Made by a program: the position numbers and the translations under genes
Shown here: in pieces, positions 8,664 to 16,610 of the stretch
Layout of the letters: each line of letters begins with the position of its first letter
Position numbering within the stretch: position 1 is the stretch's first letter
Assembly: GCA_015057455.1 (NCBI GenBank)
Contig: SVEH01000008.1
Span: forward strand, 52,011-116,010
Reading direction: 5' to 3'
DNA length: 64,000 nucleotides
Source: Lachnospiraceae bacterium
GTDB taxonomy: Bacteria > Bacillota > Clostridia > Lachnospirales > Lachnospiraceae
The notes under the pieces: model-generated
The model's database searches: none
What the model saw: the letters and a program-made list of their open reading frames with translations, nothing else
What the model was told of the DNA's origin: nothing

Positions 8664-10334
8664 TTGAGTAAAGTAGAAGACGCAGAGAAGAAAGTAAAAG
8701 TTATACCCCTAGGCGGGCTAGAGAAGATTGGAATGAATATAACTGCATTTGAATGTGATGATTCAATTATAGTAGTGGATTGTGGTTTATCATTCCCAGA
8801 TGATGAGATGTTAGGTATAGATTTAGTTATACCAGACATTACATATTTAAAAGATAACATTGATAAGGTAAAAGGATTTATTATTACACATGCTCATGAG
8901 GATCATATAGGTGCATTGCCATATGTATTAAAAGAAATTAATGTACCTGTGTATTCAACAAAATTAACAGGAGCAATTATAGATAATAAGTTAAAAGAAC
9001 ACGATTTACTTAAGAGAACAAAGAGAAAAGTTATTAAGTATGGTCATGCTATTAACTTAGGATGTTTTAGAATTGAATTTATTAGAACAAATCACAGTAT
9101 AGCAGATTCAGCTGCACTTGCAATTTATACGCCTGCTGGAATTATTGTACATACAGGAGATTTCAAAATTGACTATACACCAGTGTTTGGTAGTACAATT
9201 GATTTACCAAGATTTGCAGAAATCGGCAAAAAAGGTGTATTAGCGTTAATGTGTGATAGTACGAATGCAATGAGAGATGGTTATACTCAATCAGAGAAGA
9301 CAGTTGGTACGACTCTTGACGGCATATTTGCAGATAATACATCAGGAAGAATTATAGTTGCAACATTTGCCTCTAACGTGGATAGAGTGCAACAAATTAT
9401 CAATTCAGCTCAAAAGTATGGTAGAAGAGTTGTTATTGAAGGAAGAAGTATGGTTAATATAGTTAATGTAGCTCAAGAATTGGGATATATTAAATGTAAA
9501 GAGAATACTATTATTGATATAGAGCAGATGGGGAATTATCCAGATGATCAAATAACTATAATAACAACAGGAAGTCAAGGAGAGTCAATGGCTGCCCTTT
9601 CAAGAATGGCATCAAGTATACATAGAAAGATTCAAATTATTCCAACAGATACAGTTATTTTCAGTTCATCACCTATTCCAGGTAATGAAAAACAAGTATT
9701 TAAGGTAATAAATGAGCTTTCAATAAAAGGAGCTAAGGTTATATTCCAAGATACGCATGTATCGGGACATGCTTGTGCAGAAGAGATTAAACTTATGTAT
9801 ACATTAGTAAGACCTAAGTATGCTATACCAGTGCATGGAGAGTTTAGACATCGTATGAGACAAGGTGAATTAGCTAGAAGTATGGGTGTTGATAAGGAAA
9901 ATGTATTTATATTAGCATCAGGTGATGTTCTTGAATTGTCAGAATCAAGTGGTGCAATTGTAGATAAAGTTCCAGCTAGTGAAGTGTATGTTGATGGTTT
10001 AGGAGTTGGAGATGTTGGTAATATAGTTCTTAGAGACAGACAACATTTATCAGAGAATGGACTATTAATAGTAGTTGTAACATTTGAAAAACATACAAAT
10101 CAGATACTTGCAGGACCAGACATTGTTTCAAGAGGATTTGTATACGTAAGAGAGGCGGAAGATTTAATGGAAGAAGCTAAATCTATCGTATATGATGCAC
10201 TTCAAAGATGTATTGATAATAATATTACTGATTGGAGTAAGATTAAGAATATAGTAAGAGATGTACTTAGTGAATTCTTATGGAAACAAATTAAGAGAAG
10301 TCCAATGATATTACCTATAATCATGGAAGTATAG
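8664..10334 (+). CDS. rnjA: Ribonuclease J
   Basis: Metallo-beta-lactamase/beta-CASP ribonuclease with 5'-to-3' exonuclease and endonuclease activity, central to mRNA turnover in Gram-positives. Residues THAHEDH (H76, H78, D80, H81) are the zinc motif; VHTGDFKID, the beta-CASP segment with MCDSTNAM, SPIPGNE and IPVHGEFRH are also present. At 556 residues it is full length, with a C-terminal domain of about 100 residues. The start is TTG with SD GGAGGTG 5 nt upstream. It is followed 10 nt later by a ylbF-family gene. Confidence 0.96.
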   Translation: MSKVEDAEKKVKVIPLGGLEKIGMNITAFECDDSIIVVDCGLSFPDDEMLGIDLVIPDITYLKDNIDKVKGFIITHAHEDHIGALPYVLKEINVPVYSTKLTGAIIDNKLKEHDLLKRTKRKVIKYGHAINLGCFRIEFIRTNHSIADSAALAIYTPAGIIVHTGDFKIDYTPVFGSTIDLPRFAEIGKKGVLALMCDSTNAMRDGYTQSEKTVGTTLDGIFADNTSGRIIVATFASNVDRVQQIINSAQKYGRRVVIEGRSMVNIVNVAQELGYIKCKENTIIDIEQMGNYPDDQITIITTGSQGESMAALSRMASSIHRKIQIIPTDTVIFSSSPIPGNEKQVFKVINELSIKGAKVIFQDTHVSGHACAEEIKLMYTLVRPKYAIPVHGEFRHRMRQGELARSMGVDKENVFILASGDVLELSESSGAIVDKVPASEVYVDGLGVGDVGNIVLRDRQHLSENGLLIVVVTFEKHTNQILAGPDIVSRGFVYVREAEDLMEEAKSIVYDALQRCIDNNITDWSKIKNIVRDVLSEFLWKQIKRSPMILPIIMEV

Positions 10335-10344
10335 GAGGACTATT

Positions 10345-10680
10345 GTGAATAACGTAGAATATAACACAAAAAATTTGATTAGAGCAATTAGAACAAGTAA
10401 TGAATATAATCATTATCATAGAGTGTTAGAGAAGATTAAACAGGATGAAGAATTATATGTTGGCATGAATGAATATAGAAAGAGATGTTTTATGCTTCAG
10501 ATGGCAGATAATGATTCTTATCTAGATGATATAGCTAATTTAAGACAAGAATTTGGATATATTCTAGATAATAATTTGGTTAGCGAGTTTTTGATTGCAG
10601 AGCAAAGACTTAATAAAATGACGCGTCAAGTCAATGCATCTATTCTAGACTGTATTAATTTAGATATTGATTTCTTGTAA
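10345..10680 (+). CDS. YlbF/YmcA-family protein
   Basis: Small all-helical protein (111 residues) of the Com_YlbF family: AIRTSNEYNHYHRVLEKIKQDEELY followed by a long second helix and EFLIAEQRLNKM. In B. subtilis YlbF, YmcA and YaaT form the Y-complex that steers RNase Y maturation of operon mRNAs and affects competence and sporulation. The start is GTG with AGGAGG directly over the rnjA stop, so it should be translationally coupled to RNase J. Whether it equals YlbF or YmcA cannot be told from the sequence. Confidence 0.85.
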   Translation: MNNVEYNTKNLIRAIRTSNEYNHYHRVLEKIKQDEELYVGMNEYRKRCFMLQMADNDSYLDDIANLRQEFGYILDNNLVSEFLIAEQRLNKMTRQVNASILDCINLDIDFL

Positions 10681-10710
10681 AAATTCGTTATACTATATAT
10701 AGAGGTAATA

Positions 10711-10738
10711 AAGAGAACGCTTCGGCGTTCTTCTTTTA
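10711..10738 (+). terminator. Terminator after ylbF-like gene
   Basis: GAACGC-TTCG-GCGTTC (10715-10730), a stable UUCG tetraloop hairpin, followed by TTCTTTT. Confidence 0.88.
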
Positions 10739-10818
10739 TGTATGGAATATATATGTGTATGGATATATATGGTATAAATTAAAAGTTAATATGGTTGGTT
10801 TAGGAGGTTAATAATAGG

Positions 10819-11244
10819 ATGGAAAGAGAACAGGCTGTTTCAAAAAGAGTTAAGGTTAACGTTGGAGCCAAAGAGAATGCAGAATATTTGAATACTATTA
10901 TAAGACTTATACTTCATATAGTAGTGTATGGTGTTATTATATTTGCAATAGTATCATTTGCTGATAAGGCATATGAGTTTGCATATCAAATATATGGGGA
11001 TGTTGCAGTGTCTCAGAAAGCTACTGTTAAGAAAAATATAGAGATTAAATCTGGAGATAATACTGTAGTAATTGCAGATAAGTTATACAAAGAGAAACTT
11101 ATAATGAACAAGTATTCATTTATTGTGAGAATGAAGTTGTCTCAAGAAATTATTAAGCCTAACACATATAAGTTGGCTAATAATATGACATATAGTGAGA
11201 TTATAGAAACAATATGTGCTACGGATACAGAGAGCGATGAATAA
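10819..11244 (+). CDS. MltG/YceG-like N-terminal domain protein without catalytic domain
   Basis: Membrane protein of 141 residues. A short cytoplasmic N-terminus is followed by one transmembrane helix (about 28-47, LILHIVVYGVIIFAIVSFA). The outside part resembles the LysM-like N-terminal region of endolytic transglycosylase MltG: IEIKSGDNTVVIADKLYKEKLI and IIKPNTYKLANNMTYSEIIETI correspond to the family's GS-IADIL and AGTYxLxxxMSxxEIL segments. The catalytic YceG domain with its Glu is absent; a stop and a terminator follow at once. Gene order (before trmR) is that of B. subtilis yrrL, so it occupies the MltG slot in a shortened form. Confidence 0.72.
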   Translation: MEREQAVSKRVKVNVGAKENAEYLNTIIRLILHIVVYGVIIFAIVSFADKAYEFAYQIYGDVAVSQKATVKKNIEIKSGDNTVVIADKLYKEKLIMNKYSFIVRMKLSQEIIKPNTYKLANNMTYSEIIETICATDTESDE

Positions 11245-11271
11245 AGAGTCCAAAGTGACTCTTTGTTTTTG
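11243..11271 (+). terminator. Terminator after MltG-like gene
   Basis: AAAGAGTC (11243-11250) pairs with GACTCTTT (11257-11264), followed by GTTTTTG. It overlaps the stop codon. Confidence 0.85.
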
Positions 11272-11427
11272 CAGTTTTATTCCATAGGAAAGTATAATTT
11301 CTAATTATTAACTATTGTGAAATAAACATAATTGCATAGAAGTTGGGTTAATGTATAAAGATATGCAGCTGATGGTAGGTGTACACTAGGTGAAAGTGTA
11401 GTAAAGTTGTATTTGGAGGAATAATAG

Positions 11428-12069
11428 ATGATTACAGATAGATTTGTAGAAGAGTATATATGTACTTTGAACGAAGATTTGCCTGAGTATTTATTTGAAA
11501 TAGAGAAAAAAGCATTAGAAGATGGAGTGCCAATAATAAAAAGACCAACACAGAATTTGCTTAGATTCTTGATTAGGAATTCTAAAGTCTGTTCTATTTT
11601 AGAGGTTGGTGCAGCGGTGGGATTTTCATCATTGCTTATGCATGAATATATGGAAAACGAAGGTAAGATTATAACTATTGAGAAAATGCATTCTAGGGCT
11701 GTAGAAGCCGTTGATAATATAGAGCGTGCAGGAAAGAATAATTATATTAAGGTAATAGAAGGCGATGCTTTAGAAGAATTATCTAAGATAGAGGAATCTT
11801 TTGATATGGTATTTATAGATGCAGCAAAGGGGCAGTATAATAATTATTTCGATGACATAATTGGGAAGTTATCAGGCAGAGGTATCCTTGTTTGTGATAA
11901 TGTTTTACAAGAAGGAGAAATAGCAAGATCAAGATATGCTGTAACTAGAAGAAATAGAACAATTCATGGTAGAATGCGTGAGTTTTTGTATATGATAACT
12001 CATGATGATAGATTAGATACTATTGTTTTACCAATTGGTGATGGAGTAACTATAAGTTATATTAAGTAA
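11428..12069 (+). CDS. trmR: SAM-dependent O-methyltransferase, TrmR type
   Basis: Class I methyltransferase of the YrrM/COMT-like family (213 residues). The SAM motif is ILEVGAAVGFSSLLM; the metal/substrate region is FDMVFIDAAKGQYNNYFD and VCDNVLQEG. In B. subtilis TrmR methylates 5-hydroxyuridine at the tRNA wobble position to 5-methoxyuridine. The following TrhP-like U32 gene, which makes the hydroxyuridine, supports that role. SD: TTGGAGGAAT. The gene symbol rests on context plus family, not on a unique motif. Confidence 0.85.
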   Translation: MITDRFVEEYICTLNEDLPEYLFEIEKKALEDGVPIIKRPTQNLLRFLIRNSKVCSILEVGAAVGFSSLLMHEYMENEGKIITIEKMHSRAVEAVDNIERAGKNNYIKVIEGDALEELSKIEESFDMVFIDAAKGQYNNYFDDIIGKLSGRGILVCDNVLQEGEIARSRYAVTRRNRTIHGRMREFLYMITHDDRLDTIVLPIGDGVTISYIK

Positions 12070-12161
12070 AGCATTAGGTAACATATGAAGAATTGTGTAG
12101 TTTTTTGATTTAACATAGAATAATAAAGATTAAAGAAATAAGTAAGAAAGTGAGTGTAATT

Positions 12162-13394
12162 ATGGATAATAGAAAGAAACCAGAATTATTATGTCCTGCT
12201 AGTAGTTTAGAAGTGCTTAAGACTGCTTTTTATTATGGGGCAGATGCTGTTTATATAGGTGGAGAAATGTACAGTTTAAGAGCTAGAGCAAAGAATTTTA
12301 GCATGGAAGATATTGCTACAGGAATTGAATATGCCCATAAATTAGGGAAGAAGGTATATATAACAGCTAATATTACAGCTCATAATGAAGATCTAGATGG
12401 AGCAAGAGAGTATTTTAAGGAATTAAGTGAATTAGGCCCAGATGCATTTATTATATCAGATCCAGGCCTATTTGAAATAGCAGGAGAAGTTGCGCCTAAT
12501 ATAGAGAGACATATAAGTACACAAGCTAATAATGTTAATTATGCAACATGTAATTTTTGGCACAAATTAGGTGCTACAAGAGTAGTAACAGCTAGAGAGT
12601 TATCTATAGATGAAATAAAAGATATAAAGAGTAAGATAGATCCTGAATTAGAGGTAGAAACATTTATACATGGAGCTATGTGTATTTCATATTCTGGTAG
12701 ATGTTTGCTAAGTAATTATTTTACTGGAAGAGATGGTAATCTAGGTGCTTGTACACATCCGTGTAGGTGGAAGTATCATGTAATGGAAGAATCTCGTCCA
12801 GGTGAGTATTTGCCAGTGTTTGAGAATGAAAGAGGTACATATATATTTAATTCAAAGGATTTATGTATGATAGAGCATATACCAGAGATTGTAGATGCAG
12901 GAATAGATAGCCTTAAGATAGAAGGTAGAATGAAGACAGCTTTATATGTTGCATCTGTTGCAAGAACATATAGAGAAGCCATAGATGATTATTTTGAAAG
13001 TGAAGAGTTATATAGAAGCAAAATAGAACACTATAAAGAAGAAATAGCAAAATGCACATATAGACAATTTACTACAGGTTTCTTCTTTGGAAAACCTACA
13101 CATGAAACACAGATATATGATAGTAATACATATATTAAGGAGTATACTTATTTGGGAATAGTTCAGGAAATAGACAAAGACGGTAATTGTATGCTTTATC
13201 AACGTAATAAGTTTAGTGTAGGAGACGTTGTGGAAGTAATGAAAAATAACGGAGACAATGTTTCTACCAAAGTAGAAAAAATATATGATGAGGATTATAA
13301 TGAGATGGAATCATGTCCACATCCTAAACAGAAAATATATGTAAAGTTTGATAAAGAACTATCTATTAATGATTTGATTCGTATAAAAGAATAG
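12162..13394 (+). CDS. trhP: U32-family protein, tRNA 5-hydroxyuridine synthesis (TrhP type)
   Basis: COG0826 'peptidase U32' protein. E. coli and B. subtilis members (TrhP, YrrN/YrrO) hydroxylate tRNA wobble uridine using prephenate. The TIM-barrel start ELLCPASSLEVLKTAFYYGADAVYIGG and the SLKIEGRMKT motif are typical. Four cysteines, in GAMC-ISYSGRC and ACTHPC (178, 185, 201, 205 counted from the longer start), match the family's Fe-S ligands. The ATG at 12162 is chosen; a GTG at 12150 is in frame with weak SD either way. It pairs with trmR 92 nt upstream. Only one TrhP subunit is present here, not two as in Bacillus. Confidence 0.88.
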   Translation: MDNRKKPELLCPASSLEVLKTAFYYGADAVYIGGEMYSLRARAKNFSMEDIATGIEYAHKLGKKVYITANITAHNEDLDGAREYFKELSELGPDAFIISDPGLFEIAGEVAPNIERHISTQANNVNYATCNFWHKLGATRVVTARELSIDEIKDIKSKIDPELEVETFIHGAMCISYSGRCLLSNYFTGRDGNLGACTHPCRWKYHVMEESRPGEYLPVFENERGTYIFNSKDLCMIEHIPEIVDAGIDSLKIEGRMKTALYVASVARTYREAIDDYFESEELYRSKIEHYKEEIAKCTYRQFTTGFFFGKPTHETQIYDSNTYIKEYTYLGIVQEIDKDGNCMLYQRNKFSVGDVVEVMKNNGDNVSTKVEKIYDEDYNEMESCPHPKQKIYVKFDKELSINDLIRIKE

Positions 13395-13492
13395 AATTAA
13401 AGAAAGTAAAAGATTTATACGAAATTATATAAAGAGTTCCATATTAAAATCAGGTTATATTATAAGGAGAATTATATTATAAGGAGGCTTAT

Positions 13493-13765
13493 ATGGGAGA
13501 AATAGATAAATCTTTTCAAAAAAAGAAAGATGTCTTAAAAAGAGAATTGGAATTAGAACGACAGAAATATACAAAACAATATAAGTCATTGGACAGAACC
13601 TTGAATAGAATTGCTATAGTAATGGTATTATTAGCAATGATATTACTAGGGGTATATGCTGGAAGTAATAATAAATTTAATAATGGTGTATTTAAAAATG
13701 GAATTGGTTATAAATCTACTAGTGAGTATATTCAAAGACAAAGTGTAGATATTGAGGAACCATAG
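13493..13765 (+). CDS. Small coiled-coil membrane protein
   Basis: This is a 90-residue protein I do not recognise. Residues 5-38 form a charged helix (KKKDVLKRELELERQKYTKQ) likely to be coiled coil. One transmembrane segment follows (about 40-58, IAIVMVLLAMILLGVYAG), then a polar tail. The SD region is duplicated: TTATATTATAAGGAG occurs at 13455-13469 and 13472-13486, and only the second is correctly spaced from the ATG. No terminator is visible before the sigK region. Confidence 0.65.
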   Translation: MGEIDKSFQKKKDVLKRELELERQKYTKQYKSLDRTLNRIAIVMVLLAMILLGVYAGSNNKFNNGVFKNGIGYKSTSEYIQRQSVDIEEP

Positions 13766-13851
13766 TTTAGGTCTAATGATATAAAAATTAAATATAATTA
13801 TATACAAACTGAAAATATATAAAATAAAAAATATATTATGTCAAATGGGAA

Positions 13852-13914
13852 AAGCACCTTTTTAATACTTTATGCATAAAATAGTATAAATGCTTAAGTA
13901 TTAAAGAGGTGCTT
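13852..13914 (+). promoter_or_regulatory. 19-bp inverted repeat covering the sigK Shine-Dalgarno
   Basis: AAGCACCTTTTTAATACTT (13852-13870) is complementary to AAGTATTAAAGAGGTGCTT (13896-13914), with one G.T pair. The right arm contains the sigK SD GAGGTG (13906-13911), 8 nt before the ATG. A weak promoter TTAATA (13862-13867)-N17-TATAAA (13885-13890) lies within the repeat. If transcription starts there, the left arm is not in the mRNA and the repeat may instead be an operator. If transcription starts upstream, the SD is sequestered. Confidence 0.75.
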
Positions 13915-13919
13915 ACTTT

Positions 13920-14543
13920 ATGAATACGTTTCTGAAACCTTTAAGCACCAAAGATGAGAAAATATACTTAAACAAGATGAAAATGGGGGATTTGAAAGCA
14001 AGAAACATTTTAATAGAACATAATATGCGTTTAGTTGCACACATTGTAAAAAAATATAATATTAAAGAAAATGATATGGAAGATTTAATATCTATAGGTA
14101 CTATTGGGTTGATTAAAGCTATAGATACATTTTCAGTTGATAAAAATTATAAATTAGCTACATATGCAGCTAGATGTATTGAAAATGAAATACTTATGGA
14201 ATTTAGAAATGGTAAAAAAACATCAAAAGAAATATTTATGTATGAAGCTGTTGGAACAGATAATACAGGAAATACTATGAATTTAATTGATGTGATTGAA
14301 GCGGATGATGAAGATATAATAGGGAAAATGGATATAAGGGAAAAAATACAGCAATTATATATTTATATAGAAGAAATTTTAACAGATAGAGAAAAAGAAA
14401 TAATATATCTTAGATATGGGCTTAATAGTGGTAAAGAATTTACTCAAAGGGAAATATCTGGAAGGTATGGAATAAGTAGAAGTTATGTTAGTAGAATTGA
14501 GAAAAAAGCATTAAAAAAATTGTATAAAAAGTTTACGATTTAA
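13920..14543 (+). CDS. sigK: Sporulation sigma factor SigK, no pro-sequence
   Basis: Sigma-70-family factor of the SigE/SigK group, 207 residues. Region 2 reads LKARNILIEHNMRLVAHIVKKYN and DLISIGTIGLIKAIDTF, then LATYAARCIENEILM, the typical SigK core. Region 4 is LTDREKEIIYLRYGL and SGRYGISRSYVSRIEKKALKKL. SigK directs late mother-cell transcription during sporulation. The N-terminus MNTFLKPLSTKDEK aligns with mature SigK after the processing site, so the roughly 20-residue pro-peptide of B. subtilis is missing. The gene is not interrupted by a skin element. Confidence 0.9.
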   Translation: MNTFLKPLSTKDEKIYLNKMKMGDLKARNILIEHNMRLVAHIVKKYNIKENDMEDLISIGTIGLIKAIDTFSVDKNYKLATYAARCIENEILMEFRNGKKTSKEIFMYEAVGTDNTGNTMNLIDVIEADDEDIIGKMDIREKIQQLYIYIEEILTDREKEIIYLRYGLNSGKEFTQREISGRYGISRSYVSRIEKKALKKLYKKFTI

Positions 14544-14689
14544 TGTTAATTTAAACTAATAAGTTTTATTAGAAATGCCGATAAATCTAATAACGTGCTA
14601 GAAATCTGATGAGGCAGATAAAAGAAAAACTACTTACACATAAAAGAAATACAGTATATAGTAAATATTGTCTATTTTTACCAAAATAA

Positions 14690-14718
14690 TTGTTAAAAAA
14701 TGGTAATTATGATATAAT
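14690..14718 (+). promoter_or_regulatory. Promoter of the type IV pilus operon
   Basis: TTGTTA (14690-14695), a 17-nt spacer and TATAAT (14713-14718). The predicted start near 14725 gives a leader of about 113 nt before pilB. Confidence 0.75.
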
Positions 14719-14740
14719 TTATACAAGAGTTTTCATGTAG

Positions 14741-14838
14741 GGAATGAATTATTATAGAAGGAGTATAATGCGAATTATCTTATATAAAAGGGTTTTCGCA
14801 ATTCCTCAGCGATTAACGCTTCGGAATGGAGGATTAAT
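14741..14838 (+). promoter_or_regulatory. Structured leader of pilB with GGAATGGAGGA motif
   Basis: TGCGAA and TTCGCA (near 14769-14801) close one stem. A second stem is ATTCC (14801-14805) with GGAAT (14823-14827) around AGCG/CGCT (14808-14811 and 14817-14820). It ends in GGAATGGAGGA (14823-14833), which supplies the SD of pilB. The same hairpin-plus-motif arrangement occurs before 31973 and 49320. The conserved core of the c-di-GMP class I riboswitch is not present. Confidence 0.55.
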
Positions 14839-16548
14839 ATGGAGTTAAGTAGAAAGAAGAAAAGATTAGGTGATATCTTAATTGAACAGAAGGTCATAAC
14901 AGAAGACCAATTAAAGGCGGCATTAGCATACGGTAGAGATAAGAAACTGCGTGTTGGTGAAGCTTTAGTTGATATGGGAACAATTAAAGAAATTGATATT
15001 GCTAAAGCATTACAAAAACAGTTAGGATGCGAATATATTTCTTTACAAGGATTCCAAATTGAGCCTGAAGTTCTGTCACTTGTTGAAGACTCTATTCTAA
15101 AGAAATACTGTTTAATCCCATGTGAATTTGATAAAACTAACCCTAATATTTTGAAAGTAGCTATGTCGGATCCTATGGATATTATGGCTATGGACGATTT
15201 GTCTATAATTACAAATTTCCAAATCGAACCAGTAGTTGCAACAACTACAGATATTAGGGTTGCAATAGATAAATATTTTGGTGAAGCAGCAGCGAGAAAC
15301 GTTGCGGCTTTGTATGCAAAAGAAAGACAAGAACATAAAAAGGCGACTGAGGAAGATGCAGCAAGTGCAGCAGTTAATGATAATATTGATAATTCGCCTA
15401 TCGTTGTACTTGTAAGAACAATTATAGAACAAGCTGTTCGTCAGAGAACATCAGATATACATATAGAAGCTCTAGAAGAAAGAGTTAGAGTAAGATTTAG
15501 AGTAGATGGTACATTGAAAGAGGTTATGAGTTATGAAGCATCATTAATAGATGGTATTGTAGCCAGAGTTAAAATTTCAGGTGGTATGGATATATCTGAA
15601 AAAAGAAAACCTCAAGATGGTCGTATAACTCAGATAGTAGACAAAATGGAATATGATATCCGTGTATCTATTCTACCGACTGTATTTGGAGAAAAGATAG
15701 TTATGCGTCTTACTTCCAAACAAGGTCTTACAAAACCTAAATCAGCTTTAGGATTTACAGAGGATGAGATGAATAAATTTGATGGAATACTTGCCAACCC
15801 TCATGGAATAGTGTTAGTTACAGGTCCAACAGGAAGTGGTAAGTCAACAACATTATATACGGCATTAAGTGAGCTTAATACAGAAGATGTTAATATAATT
15901 ACAGTAGAGGACCCAGTAGAAGCGAATATTGATGGTATAAATCAGGTACAAGTTAATCCAAAAGCAGAAATGACTTTTGCAGCGGCACTTAGATCTATAC
16001 TTCGTCAGGATCCAGATATTATAATGATCGGTGAAATTCGTGATGGTGAGACAGCAGAAATTGCTGTTAAGGCATCTATTACAGGTCACTTAGTTGTTAG
16101 TACACTACATACTAACTCAGCAGCAGCTACAATTTCTCGTCTTGCAGATATGGGAATTGAGCCATACTTGATTGCAGATGCAACAGTTGGTGTTATAGCG
16201 CAACGTCTTGTTAAAAGATTATGTCCAGAATGTAAGCGAACAAAATATGCAGATTCATTCGAAAAAGAAGTGCTAGGTGTACCAGAGAATGCAGAAGTAG
16301 CGGTATGTATGCCTAACGGATGTTTGAAATGTGGCGGTTCTGGTTATTCAGGACGTATTGGTGTATATGAGATTATGCCAATAACACCTAATATTAAGAG
16401 AGTAATTGCAGCTGGTGGAGATTCAGAACAAATAAAAGAAGTTGCACTTCGTGAAGGAATGTCTACATTGCGTATGTCAGCAGCAAAACTTGTTTTACAA
16501 GGTGTAACTAGTATGAGTGAAATGAAGAGAATATCATTTGAAGAATAA
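14839..16548 (+). CDS. pilB: Type IV pilus assembly ATPase PilB
   Basis: Cytoplasmic hexameric ATPase that drives pilus extension. The N-terminal MshEN/GspE-II domain (about 1-150, GDILIEQKVITEDQL) is of a type that binds c-di-GMP in some PilB/MshE proteins. The ATPase domain has Walker A GPTGSGKST (329-337), the Asp box with VEDPVE, Walker B DPDIIMIGEIRD, and the His box STLHTNSA. The tetracysteine zinc site is C462/C465 and C495/C498 (CPEC, CLKC). The 569-residue length is standard. It is first in the pilus operon. Confidence 0.96.
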   Translation: MELSRKKKRLGDILIEQKVITEDQLKAALAYGRDKKLRVGEALVDMGTIKEIDIAKALQKQLGCEYISLQGFQIEPEVLSLVEDSILKKYCLIPCEFDKTNPNILKVAMSDPMDIMAMDDLSIITNFQIEPVVATTTDIRVAIDKYFGEAAARNVAALYAKERQEHKKATEEDAASAAVNDNIDNSPIVVLVRTIIEQAVRQRTSDIHIEALEERVRVRFRVDGTLKEVMSYEASLIDGIVARVKISGGMDISEKRKPQDGRITQIVDKMEYDIRVSILPTVFGEKIVMRLTSKQGLTKPKSALGFTEDEMNKFDGILANPHGIVLVTGPTGSGKSTTLYTALSELNTEDVNIITVEDPVEANIDGINQVQVNPKAEMTFAAALRSILRQDPDIIMIGEIRDGETAEIAVKASITGHLVVSTLHTNSAAATISRLADMGIEPYLIADATVGVIAQRLVKRLCPECKRTKYADSFEKEVLGVPENAEVAVCMPNGCLKCGGSGYSGRIGVYEIMPITPNIKRVIAAGGDSEQIKEVALREGMSTLRMSAAKLVLQGVTSMSEMKRISFEE

Positions 16549-16610
16549 TAAGGAACTATAATATGAATTGATTGAAGATTTATGAGAAATAGATATAGGG
16601 AGATAATGCT

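Noticed and set aside
14544..14838. c-di-GMP class I riboswitch before pilB
   Set aside because: I looked for the GGCAAACC and ACGCAAAG core segments and the tetraloop receptor and did not find them. The class II pseudoknot could not be excluded by eye.
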